NCBI RefSeq assembly: GCF_016802725.1
Contig: NC_052665.1
Coordinates: 744,001-808,000, forward strand
Direction: 5' to 3'
DNA length: 64,000 bases
From: Solenopsis invicta
Lineage: Eukaryota; Arthropoda; Insecta; Hymenoptera; Formicidae
Both the position numbers and the translations under genes were made by a program. This document shows, piece after piece, positions 10,370 to 22,345 of the stretch; within the stretch, counting starts at the first letter, position 1, and each line of letters opens with the position of its first letter. The notes under the pieces were generated by a model. That model was given only the letters and a program-made list of their open reading frames with translations. It did no database searches and had not been told where the DNA came from.

Positions 10370-11999
10370 CAGTGAGGAGCAAAAGTGAACACACATGCAA
10401 CATTTTAAGAAAAATAAAATTTTATTTAATATTTGCACTTAGAATATAAAACAAATAAAATACATAGTATAAAGTACAAAGTTTTAGCTTTTCAAAAAGA
10501 TTTTAACCATCGTGATAGCTTTATTCTTGTGATTTATACAAATATTTTTCGTGTAATCGGTTTTGCTCCGCCTTAAGACTCTTGTCTTTAAAAACCGTAA
10601 ACTTTAGATTTTGTAAACAACTACTGACAATGTGAGCAAGAGTACTCTAGTAGTTAGTTTATCGTTATTCGAGCAATATGATGGATTACTATATTATCAT
10701 AAAGGGCCACTGTCTAGAACTGTGAGGAATAATATTATTTTGGAATTAAAAAGTGGCTTATCAACGAGAAAAGTTGTCCAAATGTTTGCCGTCAGTTAGG
10801 CAATAATGCAAAAAATACGTAAGCGATACTGCAGCGATGTTCCTTTTGAAGGTCGTCCTAATTATCCGAAGGTCGTTCCTAAATTATTATTACGTCAGGA
10901 TAAGAGAAGACTAACATATTACATTACATCAGAAGCTGCTGCGACAGCATCAATGGCTGCAAAATTATTGGAAAGAATGTTGGGAAGAAGATCAGCAAGT
11001 GGACTGCTCGAAGAGCATTAAAGGAAGTTAATTTTGTGTCAAGTGAAAAAAAAAGAAAGCTGCTTCTTCAAATAAAAATATTAAAGCTTGTTTGGGATTT
11101 GTAAAAAAATATATAAATTGGAATATTGAACAATGGAAGAACGTAATATTCTCTGACAAGTTTAAAATTAATAGAATTTTATCGGATGGACGTTCTTGGT
11201 GTTGGAGAAGGAAAGGCGAACCTCTTTTACCGCGTCATGTTAAACAGACAATTAAATTTGGCGGAGGTTCAGTTATGATATAGAGATGTATTACAGCGTA
11301 TGGTATGAGTCCATTACATCAAATTCAAAGTACAATAAACTAATATAGTTATAAGGACATTCTAGTAAAGAATTTACTGGAAACGGTTGACAACATGCCG
11401 ATGCCAGAGTATGATTTTACATTCCAACATGATAACGCTTCCAGTCATTCTGCGAAGAGCATGGGAAATTGGTTTTAGTCTAAACCGTTTCAAACAATGG
11501 AGTGGCCTGCTCAAAGTCCAGTTTTAAATCCTATTGAAAATATCTGGGCATACTTAAAAATGAAATTAATGAATGACTATAAGGCTCCGTCAATAAAAAC
11601 GAATGATTTATTTAAAAGAGTGCAAGAACAGTGGTACTTTGTTACGCTAGAATATTGTGAAAGTGTTGTGACAAGTATGCTTAAGCGTGTTCGAGGCATT
11701 ATGAAAGCCAAAGGAATATGGATGAAATATTAAATGTTTACAAAACTAAAATGTTTATTTAAACTGACTTATGGTGCAAAACCGATTACACGAAAAATAT
11801 TTGTATTAATCACAAAAATAAAAATATCACGATGGTTAAAATGTTTTTGAAAAACTATTATACTTTATATAATGTAATATACTAAAATATTATACTTTAT
11901 ATAATGTATATTGTTTGTTTTTTATTTTAAGTGCATATATCAAATAAAAATTTATTTTTCTTAAAATGCCACATGTGTGTTCACTTTTGCTCCTTACTG
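10370..11999 (+). mobile_element. Tc1-like element, 1.63 kb, inactive
   Basis: Terminal inverted repeats begin CAGTGAGGAGCAAAAGTGAA at the left and CAGTAAGGAGCAAAAGTGAA at the right when read inward. TA flanks both sides (10368-10369 and 12000-12001). The element sits inside the hAT-like element at 10080-12491, so it is the younger of the two. Confidence 0.92.
10745..11733 (+). pseudogene. Tc1-family transposase, broken
   Basis: Fragments in order are: an N-terminal HTH region with a GRPNYPKVVPKL-like segment (10806-11021), a part with VIFSDKFKINRI and GGGSVMI (11092-11283), and a C-terminal part from 11395 to 11733. Motifs FQHDNASSHSA and NPIENIWAYLK place the second Asp and the Glu 34 residues apart, the D,D34E signature of Tc1 transposases. 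In-frame stops are at 11281-11283, where the family normally has Trp after the Ile, and at 11476-11478. There are also frame changes between fragments. It cannot make a functional enzyme. Confidence 0.88.
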
Positions 12000-12491
12000 T
12001 ATTTTATTTTAAAAATATACATACATATAAACAAAATTATGTAATTTAAACTTTTTTTAAATATGAAAGTAATAACATATTTAATAAACAAAATAAAATT
12101 TAACATAAAATACAGAAAAAAATTGATGAATTCTATGGTAAATAATAATAATAATAACAATAATAATAATAAAACGTATTAAGATTTTAATTGTGGCCGC
12201 CTCAATAAGGTTATTCGCCCTACACAATCATATTTGAGTGTTGATTGGCTGCAGGATAGAAGCTTTCTAAAGACTCAAGAATTTTTTTAGTCTACAATCA
12301 ATCGACATGTTTATAAAATTTATTGTACGACAAATGTAATATTGACATTATTATGCTTGTAAAATTGTAATTTGTTAAAAACAGCTGTTTAGTCCGGTAA
12401 CCGTTATTTTCCAAATTTAATAACGGTTATTGAAGTTATTTTTCAATAACGGTTACTCAGTAACAGATAACAAAATAACGGTCTATCACTA

Positions 12492-13427
12492 GTAGATGAT
12501 AAACAAAAAAGATCAACTTCTTTTTTATTAAAAAACAAAAAAAATTGTCGATAGTGAGGACGTATCGGCCAAATAAGGTCATAATATCTCTTCAATCGTG
12601 TATTGTACATACAGTAATAAGCAAAAATCCAGCTGATGACATCAACACCCCCCTCTGCCCCTCTACTTTGTCATTGGATGGACCTGTGTCTTGCCAAAAT
12701 GGATGGTGTTTTTTAACCTCTTTAGTCTGTTAGCTTATTTTTAGATATTTTATTTTAAATATTTTGATGTAATCTAAGTAATCTAAGTTATTTTCGTTAT
12801 AATAGATATTCTAATATAAATTCAGAAAAAAGTTTCAAATTTTAAAAAATTTTAAACCAGGTTTCTTTTTGAAAAACTTTAGTGTATTTGATATTTTAAC
12901 GTTCTCCCAATCAATAAAAAGTATTAAATACAAAACAGTTTTTAAATAAGAGATATCAAGAAATATAGGATTTAAACGGAAATGAAATAAATGCATATTA
13001 AAAATACTTTTGTGTAATAATTATTATACTTTGTATTTGACTCTTATTTGTCCTATTTGCATGTCAATAATTGTGGGAAATTTTCGATAGTTTTTTCAAA
13101 AATAAAACTGATTTTGCTTTCCATCATATTTCTCTTATTTAACAATTATTTTAATGTTTATAAGTTATATCAACATTTACACATTATAAGATAAAAACAA
13201 AAAAAAATTTATATTATAATATATTATAATATTATAATTATCTTGATATTATCATGCTCTGCGCGCACACAATATGCATGCATAAGACTATAAAGAATTG
13301 TTACGTAAATAAATTACTCGAAAGAATACAACGGCTTTTTGTATATATACATATATGTTCACATACATCATTACACTTAATTGAGTTTCTTTAGTTGTTT
13401 GTCAGCCACAAGGTAAGCGTTGAAACG
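12492..13427. other. Intergenic, AT-rich, no gene seen
   Basis: Low-complexity AT-rich sequence. A 62-codon frame at 12545-12733 has no recognisable content. No terminal repeats of a transposon were found in this interval. Confidence 0.5.
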
Positions 13428-13930
13428 CAAATGTGCAGTAGCGTAGTAAGGGACGGAAGAGAGAGCGGTCTGCCCCGGTGTCATCCTAACAAAAGCGCCA
13501 TAAATCAGCAGTATTCTTCTTCGTTACAAGTAAAAATTTAGAATCAAAGATTTGTTTGTAACAGAAAGCAAAAACCATAAATCAGAAATGCTCAACGTCC
13601 GACTCGCGCAATCTGTTTTCAGCTTTTTTCTTTTCTTCGTGCTTGAATCGACAATTGAATCGTGTTGTAACACGGAAATCACTTACTTTTTTACGATTAA
13701 TATTGCTTTGTGGTAAACAATTACCACGACTTTCAAGTAAAAAATTTAATTTAACCGGGCGTATAACTTTCAGAAATAAAGTAGTTAACTCAATAATTTT
13801 GTCCGCTGTATAGTGCACATTTGCAGGTCAGATTTCTGCACTAGCGTACTAGTTAACGTTCTATCGTTTCTAGAAAGTTAAATCAATAAGTATTGCAAAC
13901 GCTCGTTATTTCTAATGCAACAAAATGTAT

Positions 13931-14825
13931 AATGCGTTGCATTGACGCCTAGGGTACCGATTTTAAAAATTACGTTCCTTTCTTATTTTTACATTCATGC
14001 TGCACCAACGATCACCGCAGCATTCGATCATGAACGCAGTGCTGCCAGGCGGGCCGGGCTGGCCGCTGGGCGGCCTACCCCTCCAGTCTCTCAGGAACGT
14101 GTTGTAAGCGCGCGGATCTCACAAGGAAGGTTCGCAAATCAGGAATTTCAAAAAAATCTGAAATTTGGTGTACACATAGAGGAGTCCACCCGTAACACAA
14201 AAATATTTTTTATTTGTGCCCAATTTCAGTTTAAGGGGGTAAAACACCCTTTTGAAAAAAATTGTTTTTTTTCTTTCCAAGCGAATATTGTCGAAACTAT
14301 AAGAGATAGAGAAAAATGTTTTGAATAAAAGTTGAATGGTTTGAAGAGTACTTTACAACAATAATTTAAAAAAATTTTTTTTGTTATTGTTTAACAAAAT
14401 ACCTCCACCACCCAGATTTTTTTTAATTAAAAAAATTTTTTTTCAACCAAATTAAATTTTATTTTTATATAAATCTAACTATATATAATAAAGTGTCATT
14501 CCTATGTACCATTCTTGAAAAATAATAAACTTCTTATATTTGCACGTTATACGCACCCTGTTCGTGCGCTCGATTTTTTCCGCTCACTGCGTATTACACA
14601 AAAGAGCGTTAAAAAAAAAAGTATAGTACAAAGAATATTAAAATAAAAGTTTTTTGTTAATAATAATAATTGAAATAATAAAATAATAATGAGTTTTTTG
14701 AACTCGACTGCTAAAATCAGTCAAATATCTTTGGCGATGTCAAAGTATGTACGTAATACTTTGTACAATTAAAAACGCGTTATGAATAGAGAAATTATTA
14801 TTTTTGCAAAATATCGTTTATTTAA
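13931..14825 (+). repeat. Left terminal inverted repeat of the Tc5-like element
   Basis: Pairs in inverted orientation with 18396-19132 plus 20722-20850. It lacks the insert found in the right arm, so it shows the pre-insertion state around 14120-14130. There is about 50 bp of extra sequence at 14000-14050 relative to the right arm. Confidence 0.8.
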
Positions 14826-16275
14826 TTTTGACTGTAGAACAGTTGATTGCAATGGTCAATGTATTTTATTGACGAATGTTAGGCAACCCGAAAATTCAGT
14901 AAACTTTTAAAAATATTGTGTGTAAGTAGAATAGTTCACAAAATTATTTTTTGCTTTTACCAAATTACATCTTTAGGGGATGAAATCACTTCTTGAAGAA
15001 AATGTACATTTTCTTTTCAGCAAAATAACTACCGAGAATGGTTACACGTATAAGAAAACGTTTAAACGGAAGTTGCATCTCGTTTTCTTTTGCTCTACGC
15101 AATTAAGTATAGATAAAAATGAAAATATTCGTATTGTTCAAGTTATTCTTATCACCAAGCCCTAAAATTAATTTTTTATTCTTCGTAAATTTATATGAAA
15201 ATCTCCATACCCCTTTTCACACTTTTCATAATCATTTTTTGTGATATTTCTTATAAATAAAAAAAAAATCAGTATAATTCATCAAATATTTAAAGTCTGT
15301 TTAGCAGCTTCATTATTCAAATGGTTTCAAACAGAGATATTTAATTATTATTAACATACATTTCACATAGCTTTCAATTATTTAAGCACGACAATATTAT
15401 ATGTATACTGACGACGACATAAAAGATGAAAGTATTTAAAATAAATCATTGACGAAGCATAATAATAGCAACGTACATTACTTCAATGTTATTTTATTAC
15501 ACTATTATGCAAATCGCACGATAAAAAAGGTGAAACTCTACTTTTTAACGTTAAAATATATAATTTTACGTATTTTTATGTAACCATACATATTTGCTTA
15601 CAGTTGTATATGTAGATAGATGTATATTTCTTTTCCCCTTACAAAAGATTGCCAAGAAGGGGTCTTACATTAGTTTACAATATTACTCTAAAATCCATGC
15701 ATCCATCCACACAATTCTACGCGATAGCTACCTATTCTTTATCTCCCTATTCTCTACCTATATACATTTCTACACACTTTAAATATTTTACCTTTTACAT
15801 TTTTAACAATTGTATATGTATAATGATTACAGAAAATTATGTGCAATTATTATGTGTAACTATCATATAGTTTTCATATATAATTATATAATTATATAAT
15901 CATATATATAATTATATATGATTACATACAAAATATGCCTACATATATTAAAATTATATAATTATAAGTATGCATTATTTTAAATAACAAATATAATCCG
16001 TAATTTTTGTACAATAGTAGCTGCGTTTTGTATTAGATAACTCTAGAAGGGTACGATACAAATAAGTAAAAGATAAAAATATTTTTTACCCGGTAAAAAC
16101 TTTATATATATATATATATATAATTATATATAATTATATATAGAATTTTTTTCTGTGTAATTTATACTTTTATTGACTTCTATTTATTTATTTGTAACTT
16201 GTAAACAATTGTACATGCTTTGTTGTTTGATCGTATTCTGTAAGAGTTATCTAGTATAAAGCGCTACTATAAAAA
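14826..16275. other. Internal part of the Tc5-like element, no clear gene
   Basis: AT-rich sequence with TA-rich simple repeats at 15870-15960 and (TA)n at 16102-16122. Several frames of 60-73 codons (14980-15165, 15594-15870) show no family features. It may hold the 3' non-coding end of the transposase gene to its right, which reads on the minus strand. Confidence 0.4.
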
Positions 16276-17897
16276 TTACGGATTATATTTTTTACAGTAA
16301 TGATAATCTTCATAAAAATGTTTGAAACACAAATACTCGCCACACCATGCACAGCGCATAAAAGCGGCTTTTCTATAAATACTACATTTAGGTTTATGCT
16401 TTTCAATTTTAAAATAACAAAATTCCACAGGATTTTGAAAATGTTCGGGACGCGTTTCCAAATATCCGCGTTTTATACCACGAATATTTGAAAAGATTTT
16501 TGAATCTAGGAGAAGAAAACTGATTATGTGTTAAGGATTGTAATTTAATTATTTCATTACGGGAGTGCAAATTAATATCTTCCTCTTAAAGAATTACATT
16601 ATCCGAAAATGTACGCACAAAGTTTTTCCAAATTCGGAATCCGAAGACGTCTAAGAGTTGAATGATACCCGTTGTCTTTTTGGGAATAGTGAAAAATGTA
16701 ACTTCTTTACCTTGTGATATATGTTGCTCTAACTACTTGCTCTAACTACTTGACTCGGACAGTGTCCCGTCCATGAGTCAAGTAAAAGTATGCTTTTACG
16801 ACCAGTATTCGGTAAATATACTTCGGTAAACCAAGTTTTGAAATGTTCTGCAGTGAGTTTTCCTGATTTGGAAGCCTGAGTGTATGTGTTAACTGGACGA
16901 AATAGAATTTCTTCCACTCTTGGTCCAAATGTTCCTGTAGACTCCTTCAAAACGATGTGAAAGAAGATTTCCACTTGCCGAAATAAGTGGCATAATGGTA
17001 TAACTATGTGTTGTTGAAGATATACTTTGAACTGATGCCTCAATTATTTTCTCTCCTGATTTCGCTAATGTCCGCCCAGAATGTATTTCAAGGTTGAAGC
17101 CACTTTCGTCTGCGTTATAAACTTCTTCTGGTCCTACAGCTGGGATTAGCTTTTATAGTTGTAACAAATTCTTTTGCGACATTTTATATATTGTCTCCAT
17201 TTTTTAATGTAAATTGCGTTTGGAATGTGGTGATTTTTCGAAAAACAATTCGGTGTACTTTTTTAAACTTCCAAATCCACAATTTACTTGTCCTTAATTC
17301 GGGTAGATCCACTTGATCCTTTGCCTCCAAGGCCCATAATCTTAAATTCATATCATGAATAATAGATTTTCTATCACAAGCTTCTTGAAATTTGTGCAGT
17401 ATATATTCCGTAATAAATGCAAATTTATCTGCATTTGTTCCACCTTTTGCTATACTTGCAGTTTCCCACCTGTATAGTTGCTGATAAGATTTAACCTTGC
17501 GGAACTTGTGTTGTACTGCACGTAAAGTTCTACAGGCCTTTTTTCCACTTTTTCAAAACTCCACAGCATTTCTCTTATAACTGTAGTCAACTACGCCTCC
17601 TTCATCATCAACAATGCACTGTTCAGGTTCGAAACTGCCTTCATCTTCTTCTTTTTCTTCAGGCGTAATATATTCTACAATTTGCGTGGTATGTGGCTCC
17701 GATGGATCGTCAAAATCAAGCACGTAATTATGATCTATCAATATTACTAAACGTGTGTCTTGAGTTTTTTGTAAAATACTTTTAATTTTGTCATGTACTT
17801 CAATTTCCATTGGTGTAATAAGTGTTTGTGTTATACTCCCAATTTGAAACGTAGTAGCTAACATGTTTATTATGTTTGCTACATTAAACGGCGTCAT
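16276..17897 (-). pseudogene. Tc5-like DDE transposase, disrupted
   Basis: Reading from 17897 leftwards are an acidic N-terminal part (17553-17897), then after a frame change a basic HTH-like segment (QHKFRKVKSYQQLYRWE), then VYNADESGFNLEIHSGRT around 17140-17085. NADESGF is the first catalytic Asp motif of the DDE_1 group. After another frame change come SGKLTAEHFKTWF and ILLLDSWTGHC (second Asp, 16729-17043), then IIQLLDVFGFRIWKNF (third Asp region, about 16650). The end is a Cys/His-rich segment (CAWCGEYLCFKHFYEDYHYC, 16276-16461), as in the Tc5 transposase C-terminal domain. Several frameshifts and stops make it inactive. The assignment is from motifs, without database support. Confidence 0.8.
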
Positions 17898-19266
17898 TTT
17901 AAAGAAATTTCTGTCAAGTAATGATTACTAACTTTTCAACAGAATGGTAACTGATTGACGTCGCAAATGAAACTGGAAATGATACTTTCTCCGACATATT
18001 TATATGACTCAAAAGACGCAATTACATGAATTTATTTGCACGAATAGATTTTGCGCAAATAGCTTAAACGTTAGAAAATAGATTTTCAAGAAATCTCTTT
18101 ATCTAATCTTATTTATCGTTTGGTATGCAAAATACAGTCTAGTTATCATTGTGACTGCGTTATTATACATTGAAAAATAGAGTTCCAGACAATATCTTAT
18201 TTACCGTCTGGTATGCAAAATTAAGAGGCGCGGTCGCGTGTCGCGCCAAATAACTCGCAAAGCGAAAACAAACCGAGTTTGTTTTTAATCTAGACATCAA
18301 GGTGATTCTACGTTATTAAACGTTAGAAAATAGAATTTCAGGAAAAATTTTATTTATTGTGCATAATAATGTAATAAAATAGCATAATAGTGCATAAATA
18401 AACGATATTTTGCAAAAATAATAATTTCTTTATTCATAACTTGTTTTTAATTGTACAAAGTATTACGTACATACTTTAACATCGCCAAAGATATTTGACT
18501 AATTTTAGCAGTCAAGTTCAAAAAACTCATTATTATTTTATTATTTCAATTATTATTGTTATTAAAAAACTCTTATTTTAATATTTTTTGTACTATACTC
18601 ATTTGTCTTTAACACTCTTTCGCGTAATACGCGATGAGCGAGAAAAATCGAGCGCACGAACAGGGTGCGTATAGCGTGCAAATATAAGAAGTTTATTATT
18701 TTTCAAGAATGGTACATAGGAATGACACTTTATTATATATGGTTGAATTTGTATAAAAATAAGCTTTAATTTGGCTAAAAAAAATGTTTTTTAATTAAAA
18801 AAAACGTTGGGTAATGCGGGTATTTCGTTAAACAATAAAAAAAAATTTTTTTTAATTATTGTTAATTAATTATTGTTAATTATTGTTAATTATTGTTAAA
18901 GTACTTTTCAAACTATTCAACTTTTATTCAGAACATTTTTTTCTATCTCTCATAGTTTCAACAATATTCGCTTAGAAAGAAAAAAACCGATCTTTTGTAA
19001 AAGGGTGTTTCATCCCCTTAAACTGAAATTGGGCACAAATAAAAAATATTTTTGTGTTACGGATGGACTCCTCTATGTGTACACCAAATTTCAGATTTTT
19101 TTAAATTTCCGTGTTCGCAAACCTTTCTTGTCAGTAAATATAAATCTAAATTTTTATATTTTTTGATAATACAAATTGAAGATTAATTTAAAATAAATGA
19201 GATAAAATAAAAGTAAATGTTCAAAAAAAGAACAAGATAAGAATACTTGTAAGAAAACATATGTTA

Positions 19267-20548
19267 TTAGGAGTACAAATTGAAAACCGCCGTTTTCCAG
19301 TAGATGGCGCCAGCGGTAAATGCTGGCGCCAAACGTTAGATCAAAAATTTTAAATGTAAGGTTGGGCATCTGGCAACAATTCCTTATCATTGCAGTTGTG
19401 AATTTTTATCGGCGTTATATATTTTTTTGTGATCAAAAATGTCGAAATTTGTGCCCAATAAGCGTCATTTGCGGGAAGTTTTGCTTTTTGCCTTCAATTC
19501 AAAAAATCTGCGGCTGAGGCGCGTCGAATGATTGTAAAAACTTATGGTGAGGCTTCCATTAGTGAAAGAACGTGTCGAGAATGGTTCCAACGCTTCAAAA
19601 GTGGTGATTTCGGCGTAGAAGACAAGGAGCGTCCCGGACAGGTGAAAAAGTTTGACGCACAATTGGAAACATTACTGAATGAAGATTCATCTCAAACGCA
19701 ACAGGAGCTTGCAGATTCATTGGGCGTGACTCAACAAGCTATTTCACATCGTTTGAAAACCATGGGAATGATCCAAAAGCATGGACACTGGGTGCCATAC
19801 GAATTAAAGCCGAGAGACGTCGAACGGCGTTTTTTCGCGTGCGAACAGCTGCTCCAACAGCAAAAACGGAAGGGTTTTCTGCATCGTATTGTAACCGGCG
19901 ATGAAAAGTGGATCCATTATGATAATCCAAAGCGAAAAAAATCGTGGGGCTACCGCGGCCATGCATCAACATCGACGGCCAAGCCAAACATCCATGGCTC
20001 GAAGCTCATGCTGTGTATTTGGTGGGACCAGCTCGGCGTGATTTATTATGAGCTGTTGCAACCGGGTGAAACCATCACAGGAGCTCGCTACCGAACACAA
20101 CTAATGCGTTTGAGCCGAGCATGGCAGGCAAAACGGCCACAATACGAGCAAAGACACGAAAAAGTGATGTTGCTACACGACAACGCTCGGCTACATGTTG
20201 CTCAGGTCGTTAAAACCTATCTGGAAACATTGAAATGGGACGTCTTACCTCATCCGCCGTATTCTCCTGACATCGCCCCTTCAGATTACCACTTGTTCCG
20301 ATCAATGGCGCATGGCCTGGCTGAGCAGCACTTCCATTATTACCAAGAGGCCAAAAACTGGGTCGATTCGTGGATCGCCGCAAAAGATGAGCAGTTTTTT
20401 CAACGCGGGATTCGTATGCTGCCCGAAAGGTGGAAGAAAGTAGTGGCCAGCGATGGACAATACTTTCAAGAATAAATATGTAACCATTTTTCAACAATCA
20501 ATCCTCAAATTTTGACAAAAAACGGCGGTTTTCAATTTGTACTCCTAA
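19267..20548 (+). mobile_element. mariner (mauritiana-like) element, copy B
   Basis: 1282 bp with perfect 30-bp inverted ends and TA on both sides (19265-19266 and 20549-20550). It occupies the same position in the duplicated segment as the element at 433-1714, so the pair arose by segmental duplication and not by two insertions. Confidence 0.95.
19439..20475 (+). pseudogene. mariner transposase, same frameshift (copy B)
   Basis: The open frame 19528-20475 encodes the same 315 residues as 694-1641, including all three catalytic Asp motifs (VTGDEKW, LLHDNAR, APSDYHLF). The upstream ATG at 19439 is again out of frame because the A run at 19501-19506 is one base short. Sharing this defect shows that the lesion predates the duplication. 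Confidence 0.9.
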
Positions 20549-21850
20549 TATATAATTATAATGAAATATTTTATTTGTTAAAAATGATTAAGGATTTTAT
20601 ACAATACAAGGATATTATACAATTATATTACAAATTTGCAATTATAATCTAATTTTTAAACAAAATAAACTTTATAATTATTATTTATTATAAACAAACA
20701 AAGTATTTATTCATTTTTACTCGGGATCCGCGCTTTTACAACTTGTTCGTGAGAAGGACTGGAGGGGCCACCCGGCCCGCCTGGCAGCCCTGCATGAACG
20801 TAAAAATAACGTGGTCCCTAAAATCAATCCCCAGGCATCAATGCAATGCACTGTACAATAAAAATAAGAATATTTCTTAAACACTATAATGTATAAGTAA
20901 ATAAAATAAATATTCTTATACATTAAGTTGCATCAATGATTCAATAATAAATGCAACTTTATGTGTAAAAGCATCTTCATGAAACATTTCTTACATGGAT
21001 AGGCAAATGCGGTTTTACTGAAATGCTAGTAAATTTGATAATAGCTTTACGAATTTTTCTGAGTGTGAATGTTACCACTTGCAAACAAAGCTTTTAATTT
21101 AAATTATTTTAATAAATAAAACAATTATAGTTTTTTTTAATTATTTAAACAATTGTAGTTTTTCTTAAATTAATTTACTGAAAATTTTTAATTTGTTTAA
21201 AATTTAGAAAAATATTATTTATTGTTTAAATGTTCAATTGATAGTACATTGTACATGGAAAAGAAGAAATAAAATGTAAAATAAAGATATTGCTTAATAA
21301 ATTGGAAAAGATAATTAGTTGCTATTAATAATGTACTAAAGAAGACACAAGGCGGCAGGAGGACAGGACCGCTTCAGGCGCTGTAATGCCTTACTACGCC
21401 ACTGCATATGTGTGCGCATTACGATAGTATTATATGATAATAGAAATTATGTGTTATATACATTATTTTATTTTCCATGCATTATGCTAATTAGAATTTG
21501 ATTTACAATGTAAATCGCATTAATAATAAACTAGTTCCAGCAGTGCTCGCTAAGTTAATAGACTAGTCGGTAGTATACTAACATTAAAAATATTACATTA
21601 AAGTGCAAAAGAACGTGTTGCGAAAGAAAAGAAAAGTGTTCCTTAATAATAGAAATTGAGAAGTAATTTCTCATAGGTATTAAATTTGTTAATACTTATA
21701 TACCAGTCATAATTAATTCAGGCACGTTACCCAAATAAATTTCTTGCGTGCAAGTTTTACACGCAATATGCATGAGAATTTTGTAACAGATTAGCATGAA
21801 TTTTATTTGAAGAACGTGTTACATCGTGTATATTGCTTACAAGTGGTTAA

Positions 21851-21974
21851 TAGCGTTTTCTACTGCAATGGTTTTTAACCCAGATTCATTGCCATTTGCC
21901 GGAATTATTGAATTAGAATGGACGATCATTCGTTTCGGTAAATGGCGACGAACACGGATTAAAAACCATTGCAG
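21851..21974. mobile_element. TAGCGTTTT-family MITE, right end deleted (copy B)
   Basis: Equivalent of 4435-4570. The left end and TAA are intact. The right end stops at ATTGCAG and joins directly to ACGGCTAAC, which in copy A lies 54 bp further on after another GCAG. This is a deletion between GCAG repeats. Confidence 0.8.
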
Positions 21975-22061
21975 ACGGCTAACATATTGCTAGTCGTTTG
22001 CTCATAATTTAACAATACAGTGCACAACTTTTCAGAATAGTATATTATGCAACATGGGGCC

Positions 22062-22284
22062 GAGATTTGCCGTTCTTGACTGAGGACGATGTTTTCAGTA
22101 CGAAACGCAGCTACACGCGCAAAACGCGCGTAGTACAGCCGAAAGCTAAAAACAGCGTCCAAAGTCGAGAACACGCTCGACCTCATGAAAGTACGTTTTT
22201 TGCGGAATTCGAACAAGCGCGTTTTGCGCGTGTAGCTGCGTTTCGTACTGAAAACATCGTCCTCAGTCAAGAACGACAAATCTC
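22062..22284. repeat. Hairpin-forming inverted repeat (MITE-like), copy B
   Basis: The arms begin GAGATTTGCCGTTCTTGAC and end with the reverse complement, and include GTACGAAACGCAGCTACACG. The loop is about 90 bp. In copy A only the left arm remains (4699-4780) and most of the right arm is gone near 5340. The open frames across it reflect the palindrome. Confidence 0.75.
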
Positions 22285-22345
22285 TTTTTTTTTGTCACTG
22301 CCTGTCCCGGTTGTAGGTTATAAGACATCAATATACTACCTTCGC

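Larger units (their letters stand above)
10080..12491. mobile_element. hAT-like element, interrupted by a Tc1-like element
   Basis: The left end is TAGTGATGGGC and the right end is the near reverse complement, GTCTATCACTA. Subterminal copies of AACGGTTATT occur at both ends (10110-10140 and 12395-12485), repeated in inverted orientation. Without the inserted Tc1 it is about 0.78 kb. The flanking 8-mers (ACGGCCGA and GTAGATGA) no longer match well, consistent with age. Confidence 0.65.
19133..20721. mobile_element. AT-rich insert hosting mariner (copy B)
   Basis: Same as 299-1887. It begins AGTAAATATAAAT and ends TTTTTACT. It lies within the right arm of the Tc5-like element and contains the mariner at 19267-20548. 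Confidence 0.5.
13931..20850. mobile_element. Tc5-like (DDE_1 clade) element with ~0.9-kb terminal inverted repeats
   Basis: The left arm (13931 to about 14825) is the reverse complement of the right arm (about 18396 to 20850), once the mariner-bearing insert at 19133-20721 is set aside. Matched markers include GGGCACAAATAAAAAATATT, GCACGAACAGGGTGCGTATA, and TTGCAAAATATCGTTTATTT. The centre (14826-18395) carries a broken minus-strand transposase. Short degenerate direct repeats with AACGTTAGAAAATAGA occur at 18065-18360. The outermost ends (near TGCATTGAYGCC) are diverged and I could not fix a TNA target duplication. Long inverted repeats are known for Tc5. Confidence 0.75.
18396..20850 (-). 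repeat. Right terminal inverted repeat of the Tc5-like element
   Basis: The reverse complement of the left arm. It is interrupted by the AT-rich insert with mariner at 19133-20721. A short run of TTGTTAATTA repeats at 18850-18895 is expanded relative to the left arm. The portion from 18835 onward also appears at 1-2016. Confidence 0.8.
13436..21404. mobile_element. hAT-like element with large nested insertions (copy B)
   Basis: The left end is CAGTAGCGTAGTAAGG at 13436 and the right end is CCTTACTACGCCACTG, ending at 21404. The flanking eight bases are CAAATGTG (13428-13435) and CATATGTG (21405-21412), a 7/8 match and an almost intact hAT target duplication. Removing the nested Tc5-like element leaves about 1.05 kb. 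A minus-strand frame at 13582-13818 (Lys/Glu-rich, ending RESDVEHF) could be a relic of its own gene, but this is weak. Confidence 0.75.

Noticed and set aside
18835..18900. Run of TTGTTAATTA repeats considered as a CRISPR-like or regulatory array
   Set aside because: A simple AT-rich expansion inside a transposon arm; this is eukaryotic DNA and there are no distinct spacers.
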